Made by a program: the position numbers and the translations under genes. The notes beneath the pieces are model-generated. The model saw only the letters and a list, made by a program, of their open reading frames with translations. It did no database searches and was not told the DNA's origin. This document shows positions 26,123-33,958 of a DNA stretch of 64,000 bases, in pieces. This DNA comes from Selenomonas sp. oral taxon 920. Lineage in GTDB: Bacteria; Bacillota; Negativicutes; Selenomonadales; Selenomonadaceae. Positions within the stretch are counted from its first letter, which is position 1. Each line of letters opens with the position of its first letter. The DNA is taken from contig NZ_CP017042.1 in the NCBI RefSeq assembly GCF_001717585.1, positions 1,511,001-1,575,000 on the forward strand, written 5' to 3'.

Positions 26123-27733
26123 TCAAATATTATATGGTGCGGCGAGTTTCTTGAAGTAATTGCGTGCCTTCTGCATCGTGCGAATGATTGGCTCCATGAG
26201 CTTCGGCTGGCGAATGACCGTGCGGATAATCGCCTTGCGCAGCTGACGATACTCTGCGTCAAAGTCACGCATGACATCCTCCATCTCCGCCTCGACCGAG
26301 ACCGATGGGATATTCGAGTGGATGAGATTCGCGCTCCGCCCCTGCATTGTCACGATATCTCCGAGGAACGGTGCGTAGACCTCCCAGCCGAGCTCCTCCT
26401 GAATCCGCTCTTTAAGTGCCTCCTGCGCCTGCCCCTCGCCGTGGACGAGGAACACCTTTGCAGGGCTCGGGCTGCGAATCGAGCGCATCCAATCAACGAT
26501 CTGCACGGCATCTGCATGTGCCGAGAATCCCTCGAGCACCTGAATCTGTGCCTTGACCGCAATCTCCTCACCGAGTACACGCACGCGCTTGATGCCGTCG
26601 ACGAGCCGCCGTCCGAGACTCCCCTCCGCCTGATAGCCGACGAAGAGGATCGTCGACTCCGGCCGCCAGAGATTATGCTTCAAATGGTGCAGCACGCGCC
26701 CCGCATCCGCCATGCCCGAGGCTGACAGGATGATCGCCGATCCTTCGGCGGAGTTCAGCGCCCGCGACTCCGCCGCCGTCTCCGCAATACGTACCTGCGG
26801 AAACGCGGGAATCGTCCCCTGCTCTCCAAAGAATGCGATCGTATCCTCATCGAAGTCCTCATAGTTCTTGAGGAACACGCGCGTCGCCTGAATCGCAAGC
26901 GGACTGTCGATGATGATGGGGATGTCTCCGTCAAGCCGCCCCGCCTTCCACAGATTGTAGAAATAGTAGAGCAGTGTCTGTGTCCGTCCGACAGCAAAGG
27001 ATGGGATGATGACATTGCCGCCGCGATCCATCGTATCACGGATCACCTCGAGGAGCGCCGTCTCCTTGTCATAGTCACGATGAATGCGGTCGCCGTACGT
27101 GGACTCGACGAACAGGAAATCCGCGCCCGTGATCGCCTCCGGGTCGCGCAGGATGGGTTGGTTCGGCTGACCGAGATCGCCCGAAAAGACGAGCTTCGTC
27201 TCCTGCCCATGCTCCTCCACTACGATTTCGAGGATTGCAGAGCCGAGGATGTGACCTGCGTCGCGGAAAGTAAGCCTGAGATCATCCACCTGCAGCGTGG
27301 ACTGATAGGCGACCGGCTCGAACAGCTCAAGCGCGGCAAACGCATCCGCCTGCGTGTAGAGCGGTGTGATCGGCGCCTCACTGCGGCGCGCATTTTTGCG
27401 GTTAAACAGTTCTGCGTCGCTCTCCTGGATGTGCGCCGAGTCCGGCAGCATGATGCGGACAAGGTCGCAGGTCGAGCGCGTCGCATAGACCTTGCCGCGA
27501 AATCCCTCGCGCACGAGGCGCGGGATACGCCCGCAGTGGTCGATATGTGCGTGCGTCAAAAAGACCGCCTCAATCTCGGCAGGATTGAAGGGGAAATCCT
27601 CATAGTTCATCTCACGCAGACGGCGGGTCCCTTGATACATACCGCAGTCCACAAGATATCTGTGATCCCCCACATGAAGCAGATAGCACGAGCCCGTGAC
27701 CACGTGCGCAGCGCCCAAAAATTCGAGCCGCAT
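26123..27733 (-). CDS. Beta-CASP metallo-beta-lactamase RNase-like protein
   Basis: A 536-residue MBL-fold protein of the CPSF-73/RNase-like class. Metal motifs are in place: LTHAHIDHCGRIP (HxHxDH), DAGHILGSA, and FSGDLGQPNQPILRD. The beta-CASP insert shows IIPSFAVGRTQTLLYYF and SASGMADAGRVLHHLKHNL, followed by the RMMBL tail with GFSAHADAVQIVDW and FLVHGEG. These proteins cut or trim RNA using two Zn ions. An AAGGGAGG site sets the ATG at 27733, giving MRLEFLGAAHVVTGSCY, the canonical N-terminus. It is transcribed alone, between terminators at both ends. Confidence 0.9.
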   Translation of the reverse strand: MRLEFLGAAHVVTGSCYLLHVGDHRYLVDCGMYQGTRRLREMNYEDFPFNPAEIEAVFLTHAHIDHCGRIPRLVREGFRGKVYATRSTCDLVRIMLPDSAHIQESDAELFNRKNARRSEAPITPLYTQADAFAALELFEPVAYQSTLQVDDLRLTFRDAGHILGSAILEIVVEEHGQETKLVFSGDLGQPNQPILRDPEAITGADFLFVESTYGDRIHRDYDKETALLEVIRDTMDRGGNVIIPSFAVGRTQTLLYYFYNLWKAGRLDGDIPIIIDSPLAIQATRVFLKNYEDFDEDTIAFFGEQGTIPAFPQVRIAETAAESRALNSAEGSAIILSASGMADAGRVLHHLKHNLWRPESTILFVGYQAEGSLGRRLVDGIKRVRVLGEEIAVKAQIQVLEGFSAHADAVQIVDWMRSIRSPSPAKVFLVHGEGQAQEALKERIQEELGWEVYAPFLGDIVTMQGRSANLIHSNIPSVSVEAEMEDVMRDFDAEYRQLRKAIIRTVIRQPKLMEPIIRTMQKARNYFKKLAAPYNI

Positions 27734-27796
27734 AAGACAGCCTCCCTTCGGATTCACCGTTTCTTTTCTTATATCTGTAAAATTCGGAATCCATCA

Positions 27797-27823
27797 AAAA
27801 AATCCTGCTTTTTGCAGGATTTT
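27797..27823. terminator. Bidirectional hairpin in a divergent intergenic region
   Basis: AAAATCCTGC and GCAGGATTTT surround a T5 loop, with A and T runs outside. It looks like a terminator but sits between two divergent genes, so it may block antisense transcripts or attenuate the minus-strand nuclease gene. Confidence 0.6.
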
Positions 27824-27869
27824 ATGGTACACTGAATACATGGACAACGAGCGAAACGGAGGAAACGCC

Positions 27870-28736
27870 ATGAAAAAAATCGGATTCATCGGGCTTGGCA
27901 TCATGGGCGCTGCAATGGCGGGACATCTTATGGATGCGGGCTACGAACTCAGCGTCTACAACCGCACGAAGTCGAAGGCAGACGCGCTCCTCGCGCGCGG
28001 CGCGAAATACTGCAGCAGTCCCGGTGCATGTGCACGCGGACAAGACGTTGTCATCACCATTGTCGGCTACCCGAAGGACGTGGAGGAGATCTACCTCGGT
28101 GCGGACGGCATTCTTGAAAATCTCGCGTCAGGTGCCTACACTGTAGACATGACAACCTCCTCCCCCGCGCTTGCCGAGCGTATCTATCGGGAGGCGCAGC
28201 AGCGCGGCATAGCAGCGCTCGATGCACCTGTCACAGGCGGTGACATGGGCGCGCGAAACGCCACACTGAACATTCTCGTCGGCGGAGATGAGGATGCATT
28301 CCACGCCATGCGTCCGGTCTTTGCCGCGATGGGCAAGAACATCGTCTATGAGGGAGCTGCCGGTGCAGGGCAAAAGACGAAGGCAGCCAATCAGATTGCG
28401 ATCGCCGGAACGCTTGCGGGTGCGTGTGAAGCATTTGCTTACGCGCGGGCGGCAGGGCTCGATATCGAGAAGGTCTACGCCTCGATCTCGGGCGGTGCGG
28501 CGGCGAGCTTCCAGATGAGCAACATGATTCGCATGGCACTCGACGGCAATTTCAATCCTGGCTTTATGATCAAGCATTTCGTCAAGGATATGACAATCGG
28601 CGCAGAGACAAGCAAGGAATACGGCATCGACCTTCCCGTTCTGGAGCAGGTTCTGCGCGAAGCACGCGCCCTCGAGGAGCGCGGCGGCGGCACAGACGGG
28701 ACGCAGAGCCTGCTGCGGTATTATGAATCGTTTTGA
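27870..28736 (+). CDS. Beta-hydroxyacid dehydrogenase (tartronate semialdehyde reductase-like)
   Basis: A 288-residue NAD(P)-dependent dehydrogenase of the 3-hydroxyisobutyrate family. Features: Rossmann GFIGLGIMGAAMAGHL, substrate-binding DAPVTGGDMGARNATLNILVGG (cut here: DAPVTGGDMGAR), and catalytic Lys in GAGQKTKAANQ. GarR-type enzymes interconvert tartronate semialdehyde and glycerate; close relatives act on 3-hydroxyisobutyrate or succinic semialdehyde. The start at 27870 follows CGGAGG. No glycerate-pathway neighbours are present, so the substrate is open. Confidence 0.85.
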   Translation: MKKIGFIGLGIMGAAMAGHLMDAGYELSVYNRTKSKADALLARGAKYCSSPGACARGQDVVITIVGYPKDVEEIYLGADGILENLASGAYTVDMTTSSPALAERIYREAQQRGIAALDAPVTGGDMGARNATLNILVGGDEDAFHAMRPVFAAMGKNIVYEGAAGAGQKTKAANQIAIAGTLAGACEAFAYARAAGLDIEKVYASISGGAAASFQMSNMIRMALDGNFNPGFMIKHFVKDMTIGAETSKEYGIDLPVLEQVLREARALEERGGGTDGTQSLLRYYESF

Positions 28737-28854
28737 TGTGTCATGCGTGTTCCTCACAAACAACTCGTTACGCACGTAGTGGGCACGTTCTGCTTGCTCT
28801 GCTGGGGTTTGTTTCTGGACACCGCACTGCAAAGAGCATCTTTGCGCCGCAAAA

Positions 28855-29544
28855 TTACCGCCCGCGCCAAATGCGCACCATCTCCGCAGCGGCAGCATAG
28901 GGATGCTCCGCCCCCGCAACGGCGCTGATGACAAAGAAGCCTTCCACGCCCGTCGCTTTTAGCGCAGGCAAATCCCCCGTCTTCACCCCGCCGCCGACAA
29001 CCACGGGCACGGGACTCACGCGATGCAGCTGCGCCAGTTCCTCAAAGCTGCGCGTCACAATCTTCCCCGTAGCCGTACGCCCCGCCTCGGGCTTTGTCGG
29101 CGTTGCGTGCAGAGGTCCTGCACCGAAATAGTCGATGCACGCGGTATCACAGCCTGACACATAGTCAAGCAATTCAGCCGTACGTGCAGAGAGTCCGACA
29201 ATCGCATCTCTGCCGAGATACGTGCGGCAGACATCGGGCGGGATATCCGTCTGCCCGACGTGTACACCGTCTGCCTTGATTCCCTGCTCCCGCGCCGCAA
29301 GCACAGCATCAAGCCGATCGTTGATCACGAGTGCAACCGTATCGGACTTCTCCTGTGCGGCAATCACGTCCGCAGCCGCACGCGTCAGGTCGATCACTTC
29401 ACGCGCATCTGCATGCTTCGCACGAATCTGAACGAAGGTGAACCCCGCGTGCAGCGCCTCGGCAATCACGCGCGCGACGGGACGCCCGCCCGTATTCTCG
29501 GGGCCAATCACAAGATAGGCAGACAGATCGAATTTGTTTCGCAT
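28855..29544 (-). CDS. thiE: Thiamine-phosphate synthase
   Basis: ThiE joins the pyrimidine and thiazole phosphates to thiamine phosphate. The 229-residue TIM barrel shows FVQIRAKHADAREV (RxK for pyrophosphate), VALVINDRLD, ADGVHVGQTDIP, IDYFGAGPLHATPTKPEAG, and VVVGGGVKTGDLPAL. The ATG follows TAGGAGG. It is alone; thiC, thiD and thiM are not nearby, and I saw no TPP riboswitch. With thiT elsewhere in the window, the cell appears to combine thiamine uptake with at least partial synthesis. Confidence 0.93.
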   Translation of the reverse strand: MRNKFDLSAYLVIGPENTGGRPVARVIAEALHAGFTFVQIRAKHADAREVIDLTRAAADVIAAQEKSDTVALVINDRLDAVLAAREQGIKADGVHVGQTDIPPDVCRTYLGRDAIVGLSARTAELLDYVSGCDTACIDYFGAGPLHATPTKPEAGRTATGKIVTRSFEELAQLHRVSPVPVVVGGGVKTGDLPALKATGVEGFFVISAVAGAEHPYAAAAEMVRIWRGR

Positions 29545-29562
29545 GGGTATAACCTCCTACAA

Positions 29563-29590
29563 AAAATCCCCGCCAAACGGCGGGGATTTT
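29563..29590 (-). terminator. Terminator of the rubrerythrin gene
   Basis: A 12-base-pair perfect stem (AAAATCCCCGCC and complement) with a four-base loop, then TT on the minus strand, just before thiE. Confidence 0.88.
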
Positions 29591-29609
29591 TCTATCAAAG
29601 CCGCATGGC

Positions 29610-30143
29610 TCAGTAGTTCTGCACAAGCTGCTGGAAGAAAGACTGCGGATGGTCACAGACCGGGCACTTCATCGGAGCCTTCGGGCTCTCGCAGACATAG
29701 CCGCAGTTGAGGCACTGCCAGATGATCTTCTCATCACGTGCGAACACTGTGCCCTCATCCACCTTCTGCAGGAGGAGTTTATAGCGGGCATCGTGCTCCT
29801 TCTCAATCTTGCCGACAGCGTCAAAGAGCCGCGCAATCTTATCGAAGCCCTCTTCGCGTGCCACGCGCGCGAACTCGGGGTACATGCTCGTCCACTCTTC
29901 GTTCTCTCCGGAAGCGGCATCGGCGAGGTTTGCCTTCGTATCGCCAACGCCATGCACGAGTTTAAACCAGATCTTTGCGTGTGCCTTCTCATTGGTCGCC
30001 GTCTCGTTGAAGATGTTCGAGATCTGCGTGTAGCCGTCCTTCTTCGCCTGCGACGCATAGTAGAGATACTTTGTGTGTGCCTGTGACTCTCCGGCAAATG
30101 CCGCCCAGAGATTCTTCTCGGTCTGTGATCCTTTGAGTTCCAT
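29610..30143 (-). CDS. rbr: Rubrerythrin
   Basis: Rubrerythrins reduce hydrogen peroxide in anaerobes using a diiron centre and a rubredoxin-like iron. The 177-residue protein has the ferritin-like four-helix domain (FAGESQAHTKYLYYA, NEKAHAKIW, KIEKEHDARY) and a C-terminal rubredoxin-like domain with two CxxC pairs (CLNCGYVCESP and CPVCDHPQ). ATG-ATG occurs at 30146/30143; the second is better spaced from GGAGAG. It lies in the same block as ahpC and the permuted AhpF, an oxidative-stress neighbourhood. Confidence 0.96.
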   Translation of the reverse strand: MELKGSQTEKNLWAAFAGESQAHTKYLYYASQAKKDGYTQISNIFNETATNEKAHAKIWFKLVHGVGDTKANLADAASGENEEWTSMYPEFARVAREEGFDKIARLFDAVGKIEKEHDARYKLLLQKVDEGTVFARDEKIIWQCLNCGYVCESPKAPMKCPVCDHPQSFFQQLVQNY

Positions 30144-30178
30144 CATGCTCTCCTTTTTCTAAAACAAATACACCGTAA

Positions 30179-30218
30179 GGAATTCCTGATAGATAGTGCT
30201 GAATTTATCAGTGCTTCC
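30179..30218. repeat. 40-base copy of the hairpin repeat family
   Basis: GGAATTCCTGATAGA at the left and GCTGAATTTATCAGTGCTTCC at the right; the right half is identical to that of the copy at 58591. It lies between the AhpF-like gene and rubrerythrin. Confidence 0.6.
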
Positions 30219-30284
30219 TTGAATATATCAATCAGCGGGAATACCGCCCGTCAATGCCTTGCTCAGGGGCACGGGCGACATCCG

Positions 30285-31922
30285 TCAGCCGCGATTGACC
30301 AATATATCAGCAACCTCGTCAATGTTCTTCTTGCCGAAGAAGAGGTCGTCTCCAACGATCATGCAGGGGACACTCATGATGCTGTACTTCTCCTTCAGCT
30401 CTGGGAAGTATCGGATGTCGTAGATGTCCGCACGCACGTCTGTGCACTCCGCCGCAATACGCTGCACGGCGGCCACCACATCGGGACACATCGTACAGGA
30501 GAGCGACATAAGCACCTTGACATCGGCAGGCGCAGAAATCTGCTCCATCTTCGCGCGCGTCTCGGGACGCAGCTCCTGTCCGGGTCCCGCCACATTGTAG
30601 AGGGCAAGGATGAACGAGTTGAACTCATGCCCTCCCGGAACGGCGTGGAAGGTAATGCCGCTCGGGGTCCCGTCCGCGCGCAGGAACTCGATGCCCGGCG
30701 CTCCGTTTGCGTCGTCTCGCTCCTCATAGGTGACCTTGTCTGTCAGCCCCGCAAACTCATCCATAAAGCCGCGCAGTTCGCGCGAGAGGTCGCCGTCGTC
30801 ATAGTGCCCGACAATCTTGACCGAGCTCTCAAATTTGTCAAAGACCGCCTGCAGCTGCGCGCGGATCTCGGCAGAGATGAAATTCGTCTCATGCCCCTCT
30901 GCCGCTTCCTTCTCGATAGAGGACTTCCTCTGCTCGAAACGGCTCGCATCCACCTCGGCGCGTGCGAACGCCTCCAATTTCAGACGGTCGTGCAGCGCTG
31001 CCGCATGACGCTCTGCCGCAACCGCAGCGACCGCACCGTCCGAGACCGCCGTCACCACCTGACGGAGCGTCTTGATGCAGACATCGCCCGCCGCAAAGAC
31101 CCCCTTGACATTCGTCTCCTTCTCCTCGTTCGTGATGATATAGCCCTGCTCACTAAGCGCAATATGCTCACGGAAGAGCCCTGTGTTTGGCACGTAGCCC
31201 GCAAAGACAAAGACGCCGAACGTCTCCCCTTCCTTCGCCATATAGTGCTCGATCTTCCCCGTCGCCTCGTCGCGGAAATCGGCATAGGAGATCATCGTCT
31301 CACCGCCGACACGCTCCACAATCGTATTAAAGCGCACCTTGATGTTCGGGTAGTTCGCGAGCGCATCCACCGCCGTCTGCGGCGCGCGGAACTTGTCACT
31401 GCGTACGAGGATCGTGACGGATTTGCCGTAGCGGGAAAGGAACATGCTCTCCTCCACCGCCGCAAGACCGCCGCCGATGACAAAGATGTCCATGCCCGTA
31501 AAGAACTCAGCATCGCAGGTCGCGCAGTAAGCAACGCCGCGCCCCTGAAATTTCTTCTCGCCGTAAAATCCGACCTTGCGCGGATTCGCCCCCGTCGCGA
31601 GGATAACGGTCAGAGCTTCCACTGTGCCCGCCGTCGTCTCGAGCTCCTTGATCTCCTGATCGAGCTTCAGCCCGATGACCTCCGCTGTAATAAATTCTGC
31701 ACCGAAGCCGCGCGCCTGCGCCTCCATCTGTGCCGCGAGATCGACGCCGCTGATCTTGCCTGTGCCGGGATAGTTCACGACATCAGCAGTAATCGTGATC
31801 TGCCCGCCGACCTTCTCCTTCTCGACGACGAGCACCTTGCACTTGGCGCGTGCCAGATAGATGGCAGCAGAAAGCCCCGCAGGGCCGCCGCCGACAATGA
31901 CGGCATCATACATTTTATCCAC
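30285..31922 (-). CDS. AhpF-like peroxiredoxin reductase with permuted domain order
   Basis: About 545 residues. The N-terminal part is a thioredoxin reductase: FAD motif VIVGGGPAGLSAAIYLARA, active site ATCDAEF preceded by YC, NADPH motif VIGGGLAAVEESMFLS, and VFAAGDV. The C-terminal 220 residues match the N-terminal tandem thioredoxin-fold domain of AhpF (VFDKFESSVKIVGHYDD, PGGHEFNSFILALYNVAG, redox site SLSCTMCPDVV, SIMSVPCMIVG). In standard AhpF this domain comes first; here the order is reversed. It should pass electrons from NAD(P)H through the CxxC to AhpC, encoded just upstream. Start: GTG at 31922 behind AGAGGTG, or ATG at 31913. Confidence 0.88.
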   Translation of the reverse strand: MDKMYDAVIVGGGPAGLSAAIYLARAKCKVLVVEKEKVGGQITITADVVNYPGTGKISGVDLAAQMEAQARGFGAEFITAEVIGLKLDQEIKELETTAGTVEALTVILATGANPRKVGFYGEKKFQGRGVAYCATCDAEFFTGMDIFVIGGGLAAVEESMFLSRYGKSVTILVRSDKFRAPQTAVDALANYPNIKVRFNTIVERVGGETMISYADFRDEATGKIEHYMAKEGETFGVFVFAGYVPNTGLFREHIALSEQGYIITNEEKETNVKGVFAAGDVCIKTLRQVVTAVSDGAVAAVAAERHAAALHDRLKLEAFARAEVDASRFEQRKSSIEKEAAEGHETNFISAEIRAQLQAVFDKFESSVKIVGHYDDGDLSRELRGFMDEFAGLTDKVTYEERDDANGAPGIEFLRADGTPSGITFHAVPGGHEFNSFILALYNVAGPGQELRPETRAKMEQISAPADVKVLMSLSCTMCPDVVAAVQRIAAECTDVRADIYDIRYFPELKEKYSIMSVPCMIVGDDLFFGKKNIDEVADILVNRG

Positions 31923-31984
31923 CAAAGCACCTCTTCTTCGCTTGATATGGAGTCTCTGAATCAATCAGTGCTCCATAGGAAAAA

Positions 31985-32012
31985 GCACTTCGCGAGCGCT
32001 GCTGCGAAGTGC
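31985..32012 (-). terminator. Terminator of ahpC
   Basis: GCACTTCGC and GCGAAGTGC, nine base pairs, ten-base loop, followed by TTTTTCC on the minus strand. It partly insulates ahpC from the reductase gene downstream. Confidence 0.8.
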
Positions 32013-32025
32013 CCCAAACATGCTC

Positions 32026-32607
32026 TTAGAGTTTGCCGACGAGGTCGAAGCTCGGCTTCAGCGTCTTTTCGCCCGGCTTCCACCGTGCAGGGCAAACCTC
32101 ATCGCCGTGCTCCGCAACGAACTGGAGCGCCTGCACCTTGCGGAGAAGCTCCTGTGCATTGCGGCCGACATTGCCTGCACTCACCTCATAGGAAACGATC
32201 TTTCCCTCGGGGTTCACAACAAATGTACCGCGCTCGGAACGACCGTCGTCCTCGATGTAGACCTCGAAGTCACGTGCGAGCTTTGCCGTCGGATCTGCGA
32301 GCATCGGATAGGTCAGCTTGCCGACGAGGTCGGAGCTCTCATGCCATGCCTTGTGAACGAAGTGGGAGTCGCAGGAGACACCAAAGATCTCGCAGCCGAG
32401 CTTCTGGAACTCACCGTACTGCTCCTGAAGGTCTGCCAACTCCGTCGGGCAGACAAACGTGAAGTCCGCCGGATAGAAGAAGAACACGCTCCACTTGCCC
32501 TTGAGATCCGCCTTCGTGTACTGCACGAACTCGCCCTGTGCCGCACCGGCCTTCTTCTGGAATGCGTCTGCCTTGAAATCGGAAATTTCCTTGTTGATGA
32601 GTGACAT
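32026..32607 (-). CDS. ahpC: Alkyl hydroperoxide reductase subunit C (peroxiredoxin)
   Basis: A 193-residue typical two-Cys peroxiredoxin that reduces hydrogen peroxide and organic peroxides. The peroxidatic Cys is in FYPADFTFVCPTELADLQ and the resolving Cys in HGDEVCPARWKPG. The family RGTFVVNPEGKI is present. AAAGGAGG before the ATG at 32607 excludes the nine upstream codons. It has its own strong promoter, and its likely reductase is the downstream AhpF-like gene. Confidence 0.97.
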   Translation of the reverse strand: MSLINKEISDFKADAFQKKAGAAQGEFVQYTKADLKGKWSVFFFYPADFTFVCPTELADLQEQYGEFQKLGCEIFGVSCDSHFVHKAWHESSDLVGKLTYPMLADPTAKLARDFEVYIEDDGRSERGTFVVNPEGKIVSYEVSAGNVGRNAQELLRKVQALQFVAEHGDEVCPARWKPGEKTLKPSFDLVGKL

Positions 32608-32676
32608 TGAATATCCTCCTTTGATTGTAACCAACCGCTCTTTTCAAACGATTGCGTATGTCCTGTTGATATGCCT

Positions 32677-32705
32677 ATCATAGCACAGGAAATTTTCCGT
32701 GTCAA
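32677..32705 (-). promoter_or_regulatory. Sigma-70 promoter of ahpC
   Basis: TTGACA (32705-32700) and TATGAT (32682-32677) with a 17-base spacer. An A+T-rich imperfect palindrome (TTATTAAAAAGTATAA, about 32713-32728) lies just upstream and loosely resembles a PerR box with one extra base; I do not claim it as one. Confidence 0.75.
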
Positions 32706-32792
32706 TAGAAATTTATACTTTTTAATAACTATTTTTATTTAGTTTCATTCAGCAACAGAAAGTCCTGTAAAATATACGCGTCCAAGAGAAAA

Positions 32793-32813
32793 GAACCACC
32801 ATCACGGCGGTTC
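32793..32813 (-). terminator. Terminator of the carboxynorspermidine decarboxylase gene
   Basis: GAACCGCC and GGTGGTTC (one G-U pair) form a stem with a five-base loop followed by TTTTCTCTT on the minus strand. Confidence 0.75.
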
Positions 32814-32818
32814 CTTGC

Positions 32819-33958
32819 TCAAAGTCTCATCTTGAAATCGTCATAGCCGAATGTGCGCACGATCTCCCATTCTCCGTTCGGAGCAGCGGCGATGATGTGC
32901 GGCAGCGGCATACCGTTGAATGTGTTGTTCTTCACCATCGTATAGATCGCCATATCGCCGAAAACGATGCGGTCGCCCACGGCAAGCGGCGCATCAAAAG
33001 AGTATGTGCCGATGGTGTCGCCCGCGAGACAGGTTGGTCCCGCGAGCGTATACGTATACGCCTTTTCCTCCGCCTCGCCCGCACCGATGACGGGCGGACG
33101 ATACGGCATCTCGATGACATCGGGCATGTGACACGCAGCGGACGTGTTTAGGATAACATTCCCGCCCGCCTGCACGTCGAGCACCTCAGCAACGAGGAAG
33201 CCAGCGTTCAGCGCAACCGCCTCGCCCGGTTCGAGATAGACCGCGACATCGTAAGTGTTCTGTACATGGCGGATCAGCTTCTTCAGCAGCAGGACATCGT
33301 AGTCCGTGCGCGTGATATGGTGACCGCCGCCGAAGTTCAGCCACTTCATTCCATAGAGGTATTTGCCGAACTTCTCCTCCACAGCTTCAAGCGTTGCTGC
33401 GAGTGCATCCGCCCCCTGCTCGCAGAGTGTATGGAAGTGCAGCCCGTCGAGTCCCGAAAGCAGATCCTCCCGAAAGTCTGCAATCTTCACCCCGAGACGC
33501 GAACCGGGTGCACACGGGTCATAGATCGCATGTTCCTGCGTCGAACACTCGGGGTTGATCCGCATGCCGCAGGACGCACCTGCCGCACGCGCCGCCGCAC
33601 CGAACCGCTCCCACTGGGCAAAGGAGTTGAAGATAATGTGGTCGCAGATCGAAGCGAGCTGTACAATCTCCTCTTCCTCATAGGCGGGCTTAAAGACGTG
33701 GTTCTCCCCGCCCATCTCCTCCTGCGAAAGGCGAGCCTCGTAAATGCCGCTCGCCGTTGTGCCCGAGAGATAGCGTCCGATCAGCGGATAGTAGTGATAC
33801 ATGGAAAAGCACTTCTGTGCGAGCAGCACCTTTGCCCCCGTATCTTCCGCGACCTCAGCGAGAATTTTGAGATTCTTCTCCAAGAGGTCTTCGTATACGA
33901 GATAGGAGGGCGTTGGAACTGCGTTCCACTCCGCACGCCACTCTGCATATGTCGCCAT
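32819..33958 (-). CDS. nspC: Carboxynorspermidine/carboxyspermidine decarboxylase
   Basis: A 379-residue PLP-dependent decarboxylase of the alanine-racemase fold that makes norspermidine or spermidine from its carboxy form. Seen: TPSYLVYEDLLEKNLKIL, the PLP-Lys region KVLLAQKCFSMYHYYPL, GLHFHTLCEQGA, WLNFGGGHHITR, YLEPGEAVALN, and the catalytic Cys region LAGPTCLAGDTIG. The ATG overlaps the stop of the dehydrogenase gene (TGATG). The pair forms the alternative polyamine route that uses aspartate semialdehyde instead of decarboxylated SAM. Confidence 0.93.
   Translation of the reverse strand: MATYAEWRAEWNAVPTPSYLVYEDLLEKNLKILAEVAEDTGAKVLLAQKCFSMYHYYPLIGRYLSGTTASGIYEARLSQEEMGGENHVFKPAYEEEEIVQLASICDHIIFNSFAQWERFGAAARAAGASCGMRINPECSTQEHAIYDPCAPGSRLGVKIADFREDLLSGLDGLHFHTLCEQGADALAATLEAVEEKFGKYLYGMKWLNFGGGHHITRTDYDVLLLKKLIRHVQNTYDVAVYLEPGEAVALNAGFLVAEVLDVQAGGNVILNTSAACHMPDVIEMPYRPPVIGAGEAEEKAYTYTLAGPTCLAGDTIGTYSFDAPLAVGDRIVFGDMAIYTMVKNNTFNGMPLPHIIAAAPNGEWEIVRTFGYDDFKMRL

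Noticed and set aside
28737-28854. Structured RNA between the dehydrogenase gene and thiE
   Set aside because: GTGTC/GACAC and ACAAAC/GTTTGT can pair, but the stems are short and far apart, and no terminator or promoter supports an RNA gene.
32708-32735. PerR box upstream of ahpC
   Set aside because: The A+T-rich palindrome fits PerR only if one extra base is allowed; too weak to call.
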